A stretch of DNA of 64,000 nucleotides, taken from assembly GCF_900089605.1 (NCBI RefSeq), contig NZ_LT594324.1:1984001-2048000 (forward strand), in the 5' to 3' direction. Numbering within the stretch: position 1 is the first letter of the stretch; every line of letters begins with the position of its first letter. The translations under genes and the position numbers were made by a program. Source of the DNA: Micromonospora narathiwatensis. GTDB lineage: Bacteria; Actinomycetota; Actinomycetes; Mycobacteriales; Micromonosporaceae. Below are positions 1 to 10,700 of this stretch, in pieces. The notes under the pieces are model-generated. The model did no database searches, was not told the origin of the DNA, and worked only from the letters and a program-made list of their open reading frames with translations.

Positions 1-380
1 CGCACCGGGAACTCGGGCAGCAGCAGGCCGAGCGAGGTCGGCATGATGGCCGCCGCGCCGAGAGCCTGCACGCACCGGGCCGCGATCAGCACGCCCGCCG
101 CCGGGGCGAGCCCGCAGGCCGCCGAGCCGGCCAGGAAGAGCACCACCCCGGCGAGGAACACCCGCCGCCGACCCCACCGGTCGGCGAGCCGTCCGGCCGG
201 GATCAACGCTGCGGCGAAGACCACGTTGTACGCGTTGAGCACCCAGGACAGGTCGTTCAGCGAACTCCCCGGGAAGGCGGCCCCCAGGGCGGGCATCGCC
301 ACGTTGACGATCGTCACGTCGAGCAGCGCCATCATCACGGCGACAGACGTGACCAGCAGGACCTTCCACTGACGGGCCAC
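1..380 (-). CDS. MFS drug exporter, DHA2 type (3' end outside window)
   Basis: Only the first 126 or so residues are inside the window. The gene starts with GTG at 380, preceded by GAGGAGG six bases upstream. The protein begins VARQWKVLLV and soon shows LLDVTIVNVAMP, the motif in helix 1 of 14-helix DHA2 drug:proton antiporters, then GRLADRWGRRR, the loop 2-3 signature of the major facilitator superfamily. Several hydrophobic segments follow. It lies 110 bp downstream of the NRPS stop on the same strand and has no obvious terminator before it, so it is probably the last or a late gene of the biosynthetic operon. The likely role is export of the finished compound and self-protection. The family call is firm; the substrate is inferred from context. 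Confidence 0.9.
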   Translation of the reverse strand, partial: MARQWKVLLVTSVAVMMALLDVTIVNVAMPALGAAFPGSSLNDLSWVLNAYNVVFAAALIPAGRLADRWGRRRVFLAGVVLFLAGSAACGLAPAAGVLIAARCVQALGAAAIMPTSLGLLLPEFPV

Positions 381-490
381 CGGAGTCCTCCTCGGCAGGG
401 CGGATCGGCCACCGGCGCCGGTCGCCCGGTGGGTAGGAGCGGCGGGCCGGTCGGCACGCCGTACACGGGTGGCCGCCGGGGCGGCCTCGG

Positions 491-3400
491 TCAGCTCCGG
501 GTCGCCTCGTTCAGCGCCGCGGCGACCTGGTCCACGCCGACGGCGGTGAGCACGGTGTGGTGGGTGCCGGGGACGGCCACGGCCGACAGCCGCCCCCCGG
601 TCAGCTCGGCCCAACCCCAGTCGGGGCGGTCGCCGTGCGGGTGGTCGGCGAACTCGCTGACCCGGCCGTCGCGGGCCCGCAGCACCGTGACGTCCGCGTC
701 GATCCGGGCCGCGCGGTGGCCGGCGCACGCCCGCACCACCGCCTCGAAGACCGCGTACGTGGCGGCGAGCGTGCCGCCCGCCAGGTCGTCCACCGGTACG
801 CCGTGCTTGGCCGCCAACCGCACCGCCCCGTCCAGCCGCTCGCCGGCGGGCAGCTCGGCCAGCTCCCGGAGCTGCCCGGGGGTGACCAGGCCGGGGTCGA
901 AGCCCCGGTCGAGGTCCTCCACGAACCACAGGGGAATCCGCGCGTCGTCCACCCGCTGCGGCGCCACCGGTGCCGGGGCGTCGATCACCACGAGGTGGCG
1001 CACCTGCTCGCCGGCCTCCGTGAGTTGGCGGGCCAGCTCCGCCGCGATGACCGCCCCGGACGACCAGCCGCCGAGCAGGTACGGGCCGTGCGGCTGGTCC
1101 CGTCGCAGCGCGGCCAGGTAGAGCGCGGCCAACTCGCCGAGGTCGGCCACCGGCTCCCGGCCGACGGCCGGTCCGGGCGCCTGGAGGGCGAGGCAGCCCC
1201 GGTCGAGCCGGGCGGCGAGGTCCCGGTAGCAGAGCACGTCACCACCGGCCGGGTGCACCAGCACCCAGGGCGGTGTCACGGCGTCCGGCGTGCCGGTGAG
1301 CCGTACCAGCGGGGACCAGTCCGCCGGCGCGGAGTCCAGCCAGCGGGCCAGACCGGCCACGGTCCGGCGTTCCAGCAGCGCCCCCAGCGGCACCCGCCGG
1401 CCCAGCCGCTGCGCGATCTGGCCGACCACCCGCAGCGCCGCGAAGGACTGCCCGCCCAGGTCGAAGAAGTCGTCCTCGACCCCGAGCCGGTCCAGCGACA
1501 GGATCTCCCGCCAGATCTCGGCGAGCGCCACCTCGGTCGGGGTGCCCGGCGGCACGTGCCGGCGTTCGCCGCCGCCGTCGGCGAGGTCGACCGTCTCCAG
1601 CGCCCGCCGGTCCACCTTGCCGTTGCCGGTCAGCGGCAGCCCGTCGCGTACCACCACGTGACTGGGCACCAGGTAGGCGGGCAGCCGGGCGGCGAGGAAG
1701 TCGCGTACGACGACCGGGTCGGGCCGGTCCCGGCCGTCCCGCCCCACCACGAAGGCGGCCAGTTGCCGCCCCGCCCCCGAGGTACGGGCGACCACCGCCG
1801 CGCCACCCACGTCCGGGTGCTCCAGCAGCGCGTGCTCCACCTCGCCCGGCTCCACCCGGAACCCCTGGATCTTCACCTGGAAGTCGGCCCGTCCGAGGAA
1901 CTCGATGGTGCCGTCGGGCAGGTACCGGCCGCGGTCGCCGGTGCGGTAGAGGCGCTCCCCGGTGACCGGGTGCGACACGAACGCGGCGGCGGTGCGTTCC
2001 GGGGCGTCGAGGTAGCCCATGGCCAGCCCGACCCCGCCGATGTACAGGTGCCCCGGCACCCAGGTCGGCGCGTCCCGGCCCCGCTCGTCCAGCACGTGCC
2101 AGGTCTGGTTGGTCAGCGGCCGCCCGTACGGGATGCTCACCCAGCCCGGCTCGACCCGCTCGACGGGGTGGGCGATCGACCAGATGGACGCCTCGGTCGC
2201 GCCGCCGAGGCTGACCACCCGGGCGTTCGGCGCGACCGCCCGGATCCGGTCCGGCAGGGTCACCGGGATCCAGTCCCCGCTGAGCAGCACCAGCCGCAGG
2301 TCGGGCAGGCGTACCCCGGTGGTCTCGGCCTCCTCGACGAGCAGCTGCATGAGGGCCGGCACCGAGTTCCAGACGGTCACCCGCCGGTCCCGGGCCAGCG
2401 TCAGCCAGGAGGCCGGGTCGTGCCGGGTGGGGTCCGGCAGCACCAGGGTGGCACCGGCCGCGGCGGCGCCGAAGACGTCGTACACCGACAGGTCGAAGCA
2501 GAGCGAGGAGATGCCGAACAGCACGTCCCGCTCGGTGACGCCGTAGCGGGCGTTGACGTCGGTAACCGTGTTCAGCGGCCCGCGGTGGTCCAGCATCGCG
2601 CCCTTCGGCCGGCCGGTGGAGCCAGACGTGTAGATCACGTACGCCAGGTCGCCCGGCTCGCGCAGCGGCGCGTACCCGAGCGCCGGCCCGTCGTCGGCGA
2701 CGTCCTCGACCACGACCAGCGGCACCGGCACCACGCCGGCGAGCGTCTCCCGCGTGTCGGCGCCGGTTACCACGGCGGTGGCGCCGGTGTCGGCCAGCAG
2801 GTAGCCGATCCGCTCGGCCGGCCAGCCCGGGTCGATCGGCACGTACGCCGCGCCGGCCAGCAGCACGGCGTGCACGGCGACGAGCTGTGGCCAGTCCTTC
2901 CGGGCGGCCACCGCGACCAGGTCGCCGGGCGCCACGCCGGCCGCCCGCAGCGCCGCGCCGAGCCGGCCCGCCCGTCGGTACAGCTCGGCGTAGCCGAGCG
3001 TGGTGTCGCCGGCGATCACCGCGGCCCGGGTCGGCTGGGCCGTGGCCCGCTCCGCCAGGGCGGCGTGCAGCAGCCCCGGCGGGGCCGGCGGGCCGGCCTC
3101 GTTCTGCCGGGTCCGGCGCTGCCGGTCGGTGGCCGGGAGCAGGTCGAACGCCTCCCGTTCCCAGGCCTCGTCGCCGTCGGCCAGCGCCTCCAGCACGGCC
3201 CCGTACCCGGCCAGCATGTCGTCCATCAGGCCGGGCGGGAACATCGCCTCGAGCACGTCCCAGACCGTCCACATGCTGCCGTCGCGCTGCTCCCAGAACT
3301 CGCAGTCGAGCAGCACCTGCGGCGTCTCCAGCAGGCTGTAAACGGGCCGGTCGGTCTGCCCGACGAAGAGCGCGCTGCCCACCGCGTACGGGCAGACGGC

Positions 3401-4678
3401 CCGGCCGGGGGTGCGCCGGAGTTGGTTGACCGCCTGGAGCACCTTCACCCCGCTCCAGTGGACGTGCTGCATGTCCGCCAGCACCTGGGCCTGCAACCGG
3501 CGCGCCCGCTCGTGGAACGGGCCGCCGGCCCGCCAGTCCACCTCCAGCGGATACAGCGAGGAGAAGTTGCCGATCACCTCGCCGATCTGCGGGTGCAGCG
3601 GCAGCCGGTGGGTGTTCATGTTGTTGATCAGGAAGTGCCGGGATCCGCTCCACGCGCCGAGGACCTCGGCGTAGACGGCGCAGAGCGCGTTGGTCTGGGA
3701 CAACCCCCGCTCGGCGGCCCGGCGGGTGAACGCCGCCCACCTCGCGGGAGACAGCACGTGCTCCCGGCGTTCCAGCCGGGACCGGCGGCGGGTGTCCGAG
3801 CCGGGGGCCAGCGGCAGCTCCGGCGCCGTGGGCCAGTCGGCCATCCGGTCGCACCAGTATTTCTTCGACGCCTGCCCCAGCGGCGACTCCTCCAGCCGGG
3901 CCAGCGCGAGTACGCAGTCCCGGTAGCTCAGGGTCAGCTCGGGCAGCGGCTCGTCCGGGTGCGCGTAGCAGTGCAGCAGGTCCTTGAGGAACCGGCCGGT
4001 GCCGGGGGCGTCGCTGAAGAAGTTGTTGTTGTTCCAGTGCATCCGGACCGGCCCGCCGGACAACAGCGAGAGCCGGACGTCCAGCCAGGGCCAGCGGTCC
4101 AGCGGCAGTTCCCGGCGCTGCATCGCGGCCCGGGTCCGCTCGATGCCGGCCCGCTGCCCGGCCTCGTCCCGCTCCCGCAGGTCGATCACCTCCACCGGGA
4201 TCGGCTCCGGGTCGCGGACCGTCTGGAGCAGCATGTCCTCGCGGACCACGACCAGGCTGTGCCGGTGCCGCCGCGCCGCCGCGTTGAGCGCCCGCTCGAA
4301 CCGGGCCGGGTCCAGCTCCGGAAAGTCCACCTCCATGTACTGGTGCGGCCGGACGTGGTATTCCAAGCCCTCCCGGCTGCCCACCAGGAAGGACATCTGG
4401 ATGTCCGACGGCGGGAACGGCTCGTGGCGGTCCGCCGGGTCGGGGGTGATCTCCGGCAGGGCCACCGCGCCGTCGGCGGCGTCGCGGTCACGGGACAGCC
4501 AGCCGATCAGCTCCGCCCGGTGCCGGGTGATCCGCTCGCGCAGGGCCGGCGAGAGGCGTCCCTTCGGGGCGCTCACGCTCAGCTGGTCCGCACCGACCAG
4601 CTTCAACCGCACGTCGCTCCGGGCCAGGTCGGCCACCAGGGAGGCGACCCCGCCCGACCTCTCGTCAGCACCGCTCAC
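491..4678 (-). CDS. Terminal NRPS module: docking, Cy-type condensation, cysteine-specific A, PCP, TE
   Basis: About 1395 residues. Order: TubC_N-type docking domain (11-61), cyclization-type condensation domain (86-510), adenylation domain (535-1040, YTSGSTGRPKG near 682, NGKVDR near its end), PCP (LGGQS, Ser 1078), thioesterase (GWSSG, Ser 1206; His in GTHHTVL). The specificity residues read D-L-Y-N-L-S-L-I-W-K (first Asp is 729), the known cysteine code. The condensation domain follows Cy landmarks (TPQVLLD, FPPGLMDDM, RLPLHP) but lacks key residues: NxxxxD (N218, D223) replaces DxxxxD, GNFSS (N371) replaces GDFTS, and the usual Thr of the FTS motif is Gly. It should take the chain from module 7, join cysteine and release the product. 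I chose GTG 4678 because GGAGGAAGG sits eight bases upstream. GTG 4717 overlaps the PKS C stop as GTGA and is the alternative start (1408 residues). Confidence 0.95.
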   Translation of the reverse strand: MSGADERSGGVASLVADLARSDVRLKLVGADQLSVSAPKGRLSPALRERITRHRAELIGWLSRDRDAADGAVALPEITPDPADRHEPFPPSDIQMSFLVGSREGLEYHVRPHQYMEVDFPELDPARFERALNAAARRHRHSLVVVREDMLLQTVRDPEPIPVEVIDLRERDEAGQRAGIERTRAAMQRRELPLDRWPWLDVRLSLLSGGPVRMHWNNNNFFSDAPGTGRFLKDLLHCYAHPDEPLPELTLSYRDCVLALARLEESPLGQASKKYWCDRMADWPTAPELPLAPGSDTRRRSRLERREHVLSPARWAAFTRRAAERGLSQTNALCAVYAEVLGAWSGSRHFLINNMNTHRLPLHPQIGEVIGNFSSLYPLEVDWRAGGPFHERARRLQAQVLADMQHVHWSGVKVLQAVNQLRRTPGRAVCPYAVGSALFVGQTDRPVYSLLETPQVLLDCEFWEQRDGSMWTVWDVLEAMFPPGLMDDMLAGYGAVLEALADGDEAWEREAFDLLPATDRQRRTRQNEAGPPAPPGLLHAALAERATAQPTRAAVIAGDTTLGYAELYRRAGRLGAALRAAGVAPGDLVAVAARKDWPQLVAVHAVLLAGAAYVPIDPGWPAERIGYLLADTGATAVVTGADTRETLAGVVPVPLVVVEDVADDGPALGYAPLREPGDLAYVIYTSGSTGRPKGAMLDHRGPLNTVTDVNARYGVTERDVLFGISSLCFDLSVYDVFGAAAAGATLVLPDPTRHDPASWLTLARDRRVTVWNSVPALMQLLVEEAETTGVRLPDLRLVLLSGDWIPVTLPDRIRAVAPNARVVSLGGATEASIWSIAHPVERVEPGWVSIPYGRPLTNQTWHVLDERGRDAPTWVPGHLYIGGVGLAMGYLDAPERTAAAFVSHPVTGERLYRTGDRGRYLPDGTIEFLGRADFQVKIQGFRVEPGEVEHALLEHPDVGGAAVVARTSGAGRQLAAFVVGRDGRDRPDPVVVRDFLAARLPAYLVPSHVVVRDGLPLTGNGKVDRRALETVDLADGGGERRHVPPGTPTEVALAEIWREILSLDRLGVEDDFFDLGGQSFAALRVVGQIAQRLGRRVPLGALLERRTVAGLARWLDSAPADWSPLVRLTGTPDAVTPPWVLVHPAGGDVLCYRDLAARLDRGCLALQAPGPAVGREPVADLGELAALYLAALRRDQPHGPYLLGGWSSGAVIAAELARQLTEAGEQVRHLVVIDAPAPVAPQRVDDARIPLWFVEDLDRGFDPGLVTPGQLRELAELPAGERLDGAVRLAAKHGVPVDDLAGGTLAATYAVFEAVVRACAGHRAARIDADVTVLRARDGRVSEFADHPHGDRPDWGWAELTGGRLSAVAVPGTHHTVLTAVGVDQVAAALNEATRS

Positions 4679-4713
4679 CGCAACACCCTTCCTCCAGGTC
4701 GGACCGTCCGTGC

Positions 4714-7700
4714 TCACAGGATCAGCACCTCGGCGTCCTCGTCGTCGAAGTCGTCGTCATCGGCGGCGACGACGCTGCGCAGCGTCAACTGCTGGCAGAT
4801 CAGCTCCGCCACGTCCGCTGCCGTACCGCCGCCGAACAGGTCCGCCGGCGGTACGTCGGCCGCGTAGTCGACCAGTAGCCGCTGGCGCAGCCGTACCGTG
4901 GTCAGCGAGTCCAGGCCCAGCTCGTTCAGCCGGGTCCCGGCGAAGGTGGGCCGGATCGACTCCTGGTCGGCGGCGCTGAGGCCGAGCAGCAGCGCCACCC
5001 GCTCCAGCAGCCCGGCCAGCAGCAGCTCGCGCGCCGCCACCGGGTCCGTGACCGCGAGCACGGCCAGGTCCGGCGCGGCCGACGTCTCGGTGGCCCCGGC
5101 GAGGTCGGCCGGGGTCACGTCCGCCAGCAGCCGGTACGGCCGGGAGCGGGCCGCCGCGGTCAGCGATCGACGCCAGTCCACCCGGGCCGCCCCGACCACC
5201 GGCCCGACCGGCTCCCCGGCCGCCGGGTCGAGGAACGTACCCAGCGCCGCCAGTGCCTCGGCGGTGGGGATCGCGTCCAGGCCGAGCGCGGCCAACCGGC
5301 CCAGCACGTCCTGGTCGACGGCCATGCCGGCCTGCGCCCACGGCCCCCAGCCGACGCTGATCGCCGGCAGGCCCCGTGCGTGCCGGTGCCGGGCCAGGCC
5401 GTCCAGGAAGGCGTTCGCGGCCAGGTAGTTGGCCTGACCGGCGGAGCCGACCGTCGCGCCGAGGGCGGAGAACAGCACGAAGAAGTCCAGGTCGAGACCC
5501 TCCGTGGCCCGGTGCAGGTGCCAGCCGCCGCGGACCTTCGGGTCCAGCACCCGGCGGAACCGGTCCCAGTCCTGTTCGGCCAGGACGGCGTCGTCGACGA
5601 CACCGGCCGCGTGCACCACTCCGGCCAGCGGCGGCAGGTCCCCGGCGAGCCCGGCCAGGGCGGCGGCCAGCGCGTCGCCGTCCGCGACGTCCACGGCCAG
5701 GCAGCGCAGCCGTACCCCGCGTTCGCGCAGTGCGGTCAGCAGCGGCGGTTCGACCGCCGGCACCCGCCGCCCGAGCAGGACCAGGTTGGTCGCCCCCTGG
5801 TCGGCCAGCCAGCCGGCCACCGCCTGGCCCAGTCCACCGAAGCCGCCGGTGACCAGGTACGCCGCGTCGGCGCGGAGCACCGGGCCCGGGCCCGGATCCG
5901 GCAGCTCACGTTCCCGTAGCCGGGCCTCGTACCAGGTGCCGTCGCGTACCGCGAGGTGGGTGGCGCCGTCGGCGTCGGCGACCCGGTCGAGGACCGTGGA
6001 GAGCGCCGGCGCGGGCCCGGCCGGGTCGAGGTCCACCTGCACGCAGCGCAGGTCGGGATGCTCGGTCACCACCGCGCGGGCCAACCCGCCGAGCAGCGCC
6101 TGCGCCGGCGTCGGCACGTCGTCCACGGCCGGCGCCTCCGCGCCGGTGGTGCAGAGCACCACGTCCGGCGCGTCGTCGCCGTACCCTCGCAGGACCTGCC
6201 GGAGCACGGACAGCGCGTCCCGTGCGGCCCGGTAGGCCGAGGTGGCGGTGTCGTCCGCGGCCGGGCCGCAGTCCGGGCCGAGCAGCAGCCCCCGCAGCTT
6301 GACGCCCTCGGCGCGGGCCGCGTCGACCAGCCGGGCCAGGGCCGCGTCGTCGGCCGGATCCACCCGCACCGTCCCGCCGGCGAGGGAGGCGGTCGCCGGC
6401 ACCTGGACGCCGTCGGCCAGCACCAACGAGGCGGCGGCGCAGCCGAGACCGAGCAGTTGGGCGTGCCGGTCCGCGACCATCCCGGCGTCCCGGCCGCAGA
6501 CCAGCCAGGTGTCGCGTGGGCCCATCTCGGCCCGGCGGGCCGGCCGACCGGGCAGCGGGTGCCAGGTCACGTCGTAGCGGCGCAGCCGCGACCCGGCCAG
6601 GCCGGTGACGAGGGTACGCGGTACGGCGCGCAGCCGGACGCCGGTCATCCTCGCCACCGGCTCGCCCAGCGCGGTGACCAGGTCGAGGTCCATCGCCCGC
6701 TCGCCGCCCTCCGGCACGCCCCGGGACCGGGCCCGGCACCAGACCCGGCCGGGCAGCCGGTCGTACACCTCGATCCGGTCGATGCCGGCGGGGAGCCAGA
6801 AGTCGTCCTCGCTGACCCCGAAGGCCGCCCCCACGTGCAGGCAGGCGTCGAGCACCATCGGGTGCAGCAACCACCCGTCGCCGTCCCGTTCCGGTTCGTC
6901 CACCTCGATCAGGGCGAGGGCCTCGTCCCCGGAGCGCAGCAGCCGCTTCATCGCCCGGTACCCGGGCCCGTACTCGACGCCGATCCGCCAGAGCCGGTCG
7001 TAGAAGCCGTCGAGGTCCTCGTCCGCCATGCCGGCCCGTACGCCGGCCAGGTGCAGCCGGTGCGGCGTGGACGAGGTGCCGGCGTGTACGGCGGCGACGG
7101 TGACGTGCTGTGCCCACGGCGTCGACGGCTCGTCCGCCGGGCGGCTGAAGCAGCGCACCCGGTGCCCCGGCCCGTCCGGCTCCACGCAGGACTGCAGGGC
7201 GAGCGTGGCACCGTTGCCGCAGCGCAGGAACTCGTCGAAGGTGATTCCCGTCAGACTCCACCGGCGTTCCGGGGAGTCGCCGCGGGCCGCCGCGAGCGCC
7301 CACTCGACGAGCGCGGTCGCCGGGAAGACCGCCGTGCCGAGCAGCCGGTGCTGGTCGACGAAGCGGAGCCGCTCGGGGACCACCGTCCGGGTGAACCAGC
7401 GTCCGGCGGCCCCGGCCACGTCCAGCGGCGTGCCGAGCAGGGGATGACCGCCGGCCGGCTCGACCGGCGCGCGGCGCGGTCCGCTGTCCGGCCTGGTCGG
7501 CAGCCAGTGGCGGGTGCGCTGGAACGGGTACGTGGGCAGGTCGAGGTGGGGGTGGGTGCCGGTGGGCCGGGCGTTCAGGGTGGCGGCGGCGGTGAGCAGG
7601 GTGTGTTGGTTCGGCTTGTCCCTGTGCAGGGTGTGGACGGCGAGCGCCTCGGGTCGGGTGTGGGTGTGCAGGGTGGTGAGGGTGGCGTCCGGTCCGAGTT

Positions 7701-10700
7701 CGACGAAGGTGCGGACGCCGTGTTGGTTGTGGAGGGTGGTGATGCCGTTGGCGTAGTGGACGGGGGCGAGGATGTGTTCCACCCAGTAGTCGGGGTTGGT
7801 GAGTTGTTCGGTGGTGGCGAGTTGTCCGGTGACGTTGCTGATGACGGGCAGGGTGGGTGCCTGGTAGGTGAGCCCGGCGGCGACGGTGTGGAATTCGTCG
7901 GTGATGGCGTTCATGTGGGGTGAGTGGAAGGCGTGGCTGACCTGGAGTGCGGTGGTTTTGCGTCCTTGCTCGCGCCAGCGGGCGGCGAGTTGTTCGCATA
8001 CGTGTCGGTCGCCGCTGATGACGGTGGTGTGTGGGGTGTTGACGGCGGCGATGGTGACGCCGTCGTGGCCGGCGATCAATTCGTCGGCTTCGTCTCGGGT
8101 GGCTTGGAGGGCGGTCATGGCGCCGGGGGTGGTGATGCTGTTCATGAGTCGGGCTCGGGTGGTGACGAGGTGGGCGGCGTCGGTGAGGGTGAGGACTCCG
8201 GCGAGGTGGGCGGCGGTGATTTCGCCGAGGGAGTGTCCGGTGAGGTGGTCGGGTTTGAGGCCGAGTTGGGTGGTGGCGACCTGGTGCAGGGCGATGTGGA
8301 GGGCGAACAGTGCGGGTTGGGTGTAGGCGGTGGTGTCCAGTAGCCCGGCGAGGCGGCTTCCTGGCTCGGAGAAAACCACGTCTTGGAGGCGGTGTTCGAG
8401 GTGGGGGTTCAATGCCTCGCACGTCTGGTCGAATGCCTGTCGGTAGGTGGGGTTGGTGGCGTACAGGTCGGCGCCCATGCCCGGGTACTGGCTGCCCTGA
8501 CCGGTGAAACAGAAGGCGACCTTCCCGCCGTCGTCGGTGCTGACGGTGGTGGTGAGGTGCGGGTGCGGCTCGTTGTCGACGAGGGCGGTCAGCGCGGCGG
8601 TGAAGTCGGTACGGCTGGCCGCGGTGACCACCGCCCGGTGCGCGAACCGGGTACGCCGCGCCAGCACCCCGGCGACCGCCGCCGGCGCGACATCCTCGTC
8701 GCGCAGCCGGTCGAGCAGGTGTGCCGCCTGGTCGCGCAGCGCGCGGTCCGTCCGCGCTGACAGAGTCCACGACGTCCACCCGTCCCACGGGTCGTCGCTC
8801 GGCGCGGCGGCCTCCGCCGGTGGCGCCTCTTCGAGGATGACGTGGGCGTTGGTGCCGCTGATGCCGAACGAGGACACCCCGGCCCGGCGCGGGTGGCCGT
8901 TCTGCCGCCATTCGACGGGCTCGTCGAGGAGGCGGACGTTGCCGGTGGTCCAGTCGACGTGTGGGGTGGGGGTGTCGACGTGCAGGGTGCGGGGCAGCAG
9001 GTCGTGCCCTAGCGCGAGGACCATCTTGATGATGCCGGCGGCACCGGCGGCGGCCTGGGCGTGGCCGATGTTCGACTTGATCGACCCGAGCCAGAGCGGT
9101 TGGTCGTCCCGCCGCTGCTGCCCGTAGGTGGCGAGCAGGGCCTGGGCTTCGATGGGGTCGCCGAGGGTGGTGCCGGTGCCGTGGGCCTCGACGGCGTCCA
9201 CGTCGGCTGGTGTCAGCCTGGCGTTGGTGAGGGCCTGGCGGATGACGCGTTCCTGGGACGGTCCGTTCGGGGCGGTGAGGCCGTTGCTGGCTCCGTCCTG
9301 GTTGACCGCCGAGCCTCGTACGACGGCGAGGACGCGGTGACCGCGTTCCCGCGCGGTGGAGAGGCGTTCCAGAAGGAGCAGGCCCACCCCTTCGGAGAAC
9401 CCGAACCCGTCCGCCGCCGCGGCGAACGGCTTGCACCGGCCGTCGGCGGCCAACCCCCGCTGCCGGGCGAACTCGATGAAACCGGTGGGGCTCGCCATCA
9501 CGGTCACCCCGCCCGCGAGCGCCAGCTCGCACTCACCGCTACGCAGGGACTGTGCCGCCAGGTGCACCGCCACCAGCGACGACGAGCAGGCGGTGTCCAC
9601 CGTGACCGCCGGCCCCTCCAGGCCCAGGGTGTACGCCACCCGCCCGGACGCCACGCTGGTGGTGCTCCCGGTCAGCAGATAGCCCTCGGCATCCGCCGAG
9701 GCGCCGGGTCGGCCGACGTACTCCTGATGGGTGAGGCCGGTGAACACACCGGTGGCGCTGCCGCGCAGGCTGGTGGGGTCGATGCCGGCCCGCTCGATGC
9801 TCTCCCAGGCGGCCTCCAGCAGCAGCCGTTGCTGCGGATCCATCGCGGTCGCCTCGCGCGGGCTGATCCCGAAGAAGGCCGGGTCGAACTCGGCGGCGTC
9901 CCGGACGAAGCCGCCCTCTCGGGCGTACGTGGTGCCCGGGGTGTCCGGGTCCGGGTTGTAGAGGGTGGCCAGGTCCCAGCCCCGGTCGGTGGGGAACCCG
10001 CCGACCGCGTCGGTGCCGGAGGCGAGCAGCTGCCACAACTCCTCCGGGGAGGTGACCCCACCCGGGTAGCGGCAGGCCATCCCGATGATCGCGATCGGTT
10101 CGGCCGTGGCGGTCACCGCCGGCGCCGCTGCCCGCCGCTCGGTGGGCAGGTCGAGCAGCAGCGTGCGGAGCAGTGTGGCCACCGCCCGCATCGTCGGGTG
10201 GTCGAAGACGAGCGTCGCGGGCAGCCGCAGCCCGGTGGCGGTCCGGAGCCGGTTGCGCAGCTGCACCGCCGTCATCGAGTCGAAGCCCAGGCTCTTGAAG
10301 TCCTGCCCCGCGTCGAGTGCGGCGGGGTCGACGTGCCCGAGCACCGCGCCTACGTGCGTCCGGACCAGGTCGACCAGGACCGACAACTGGTCGTCTACCG
10401 AGCGCTCCGCGAGTTGTCCGGCGAGCGGGGACGCCGTCGGTGCGGTCGTCGCGGCCTGCCGTAGCCCGGCCGGGGCGAACGCGCGCAGCACGGCCGGCAG
10501 GTCACCGGCGCGGGCCCGGGCGCGGACGGCCGCCCGGTCGATGCCGGCCGGCACCAGCACCGGCCGGTCGGTCGCCAGCGCGGTGTCCAGGAGCCGCATC
10601 CCCTCCTCGACGGGCAGCGCCGCGAGCCCGGCCCGGGCCAGCAGTCGCCGGTCGGCCTCCGACATGGCCCCGCTCATCCCGGTCTCGACGTCCCAGTAGC

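Noticed and set aside
557..4867. A 1436-codon open frame on the plus strand opposite the NRPS, and many similar long frames opposite all PKS genes
   Set aside because: They are mirror frames of high-GC genes: no domains, Gly/Arg/Val/Pro-rich composition, no ribosome binding sites, and fully covered by well-supported genes on the other strand.
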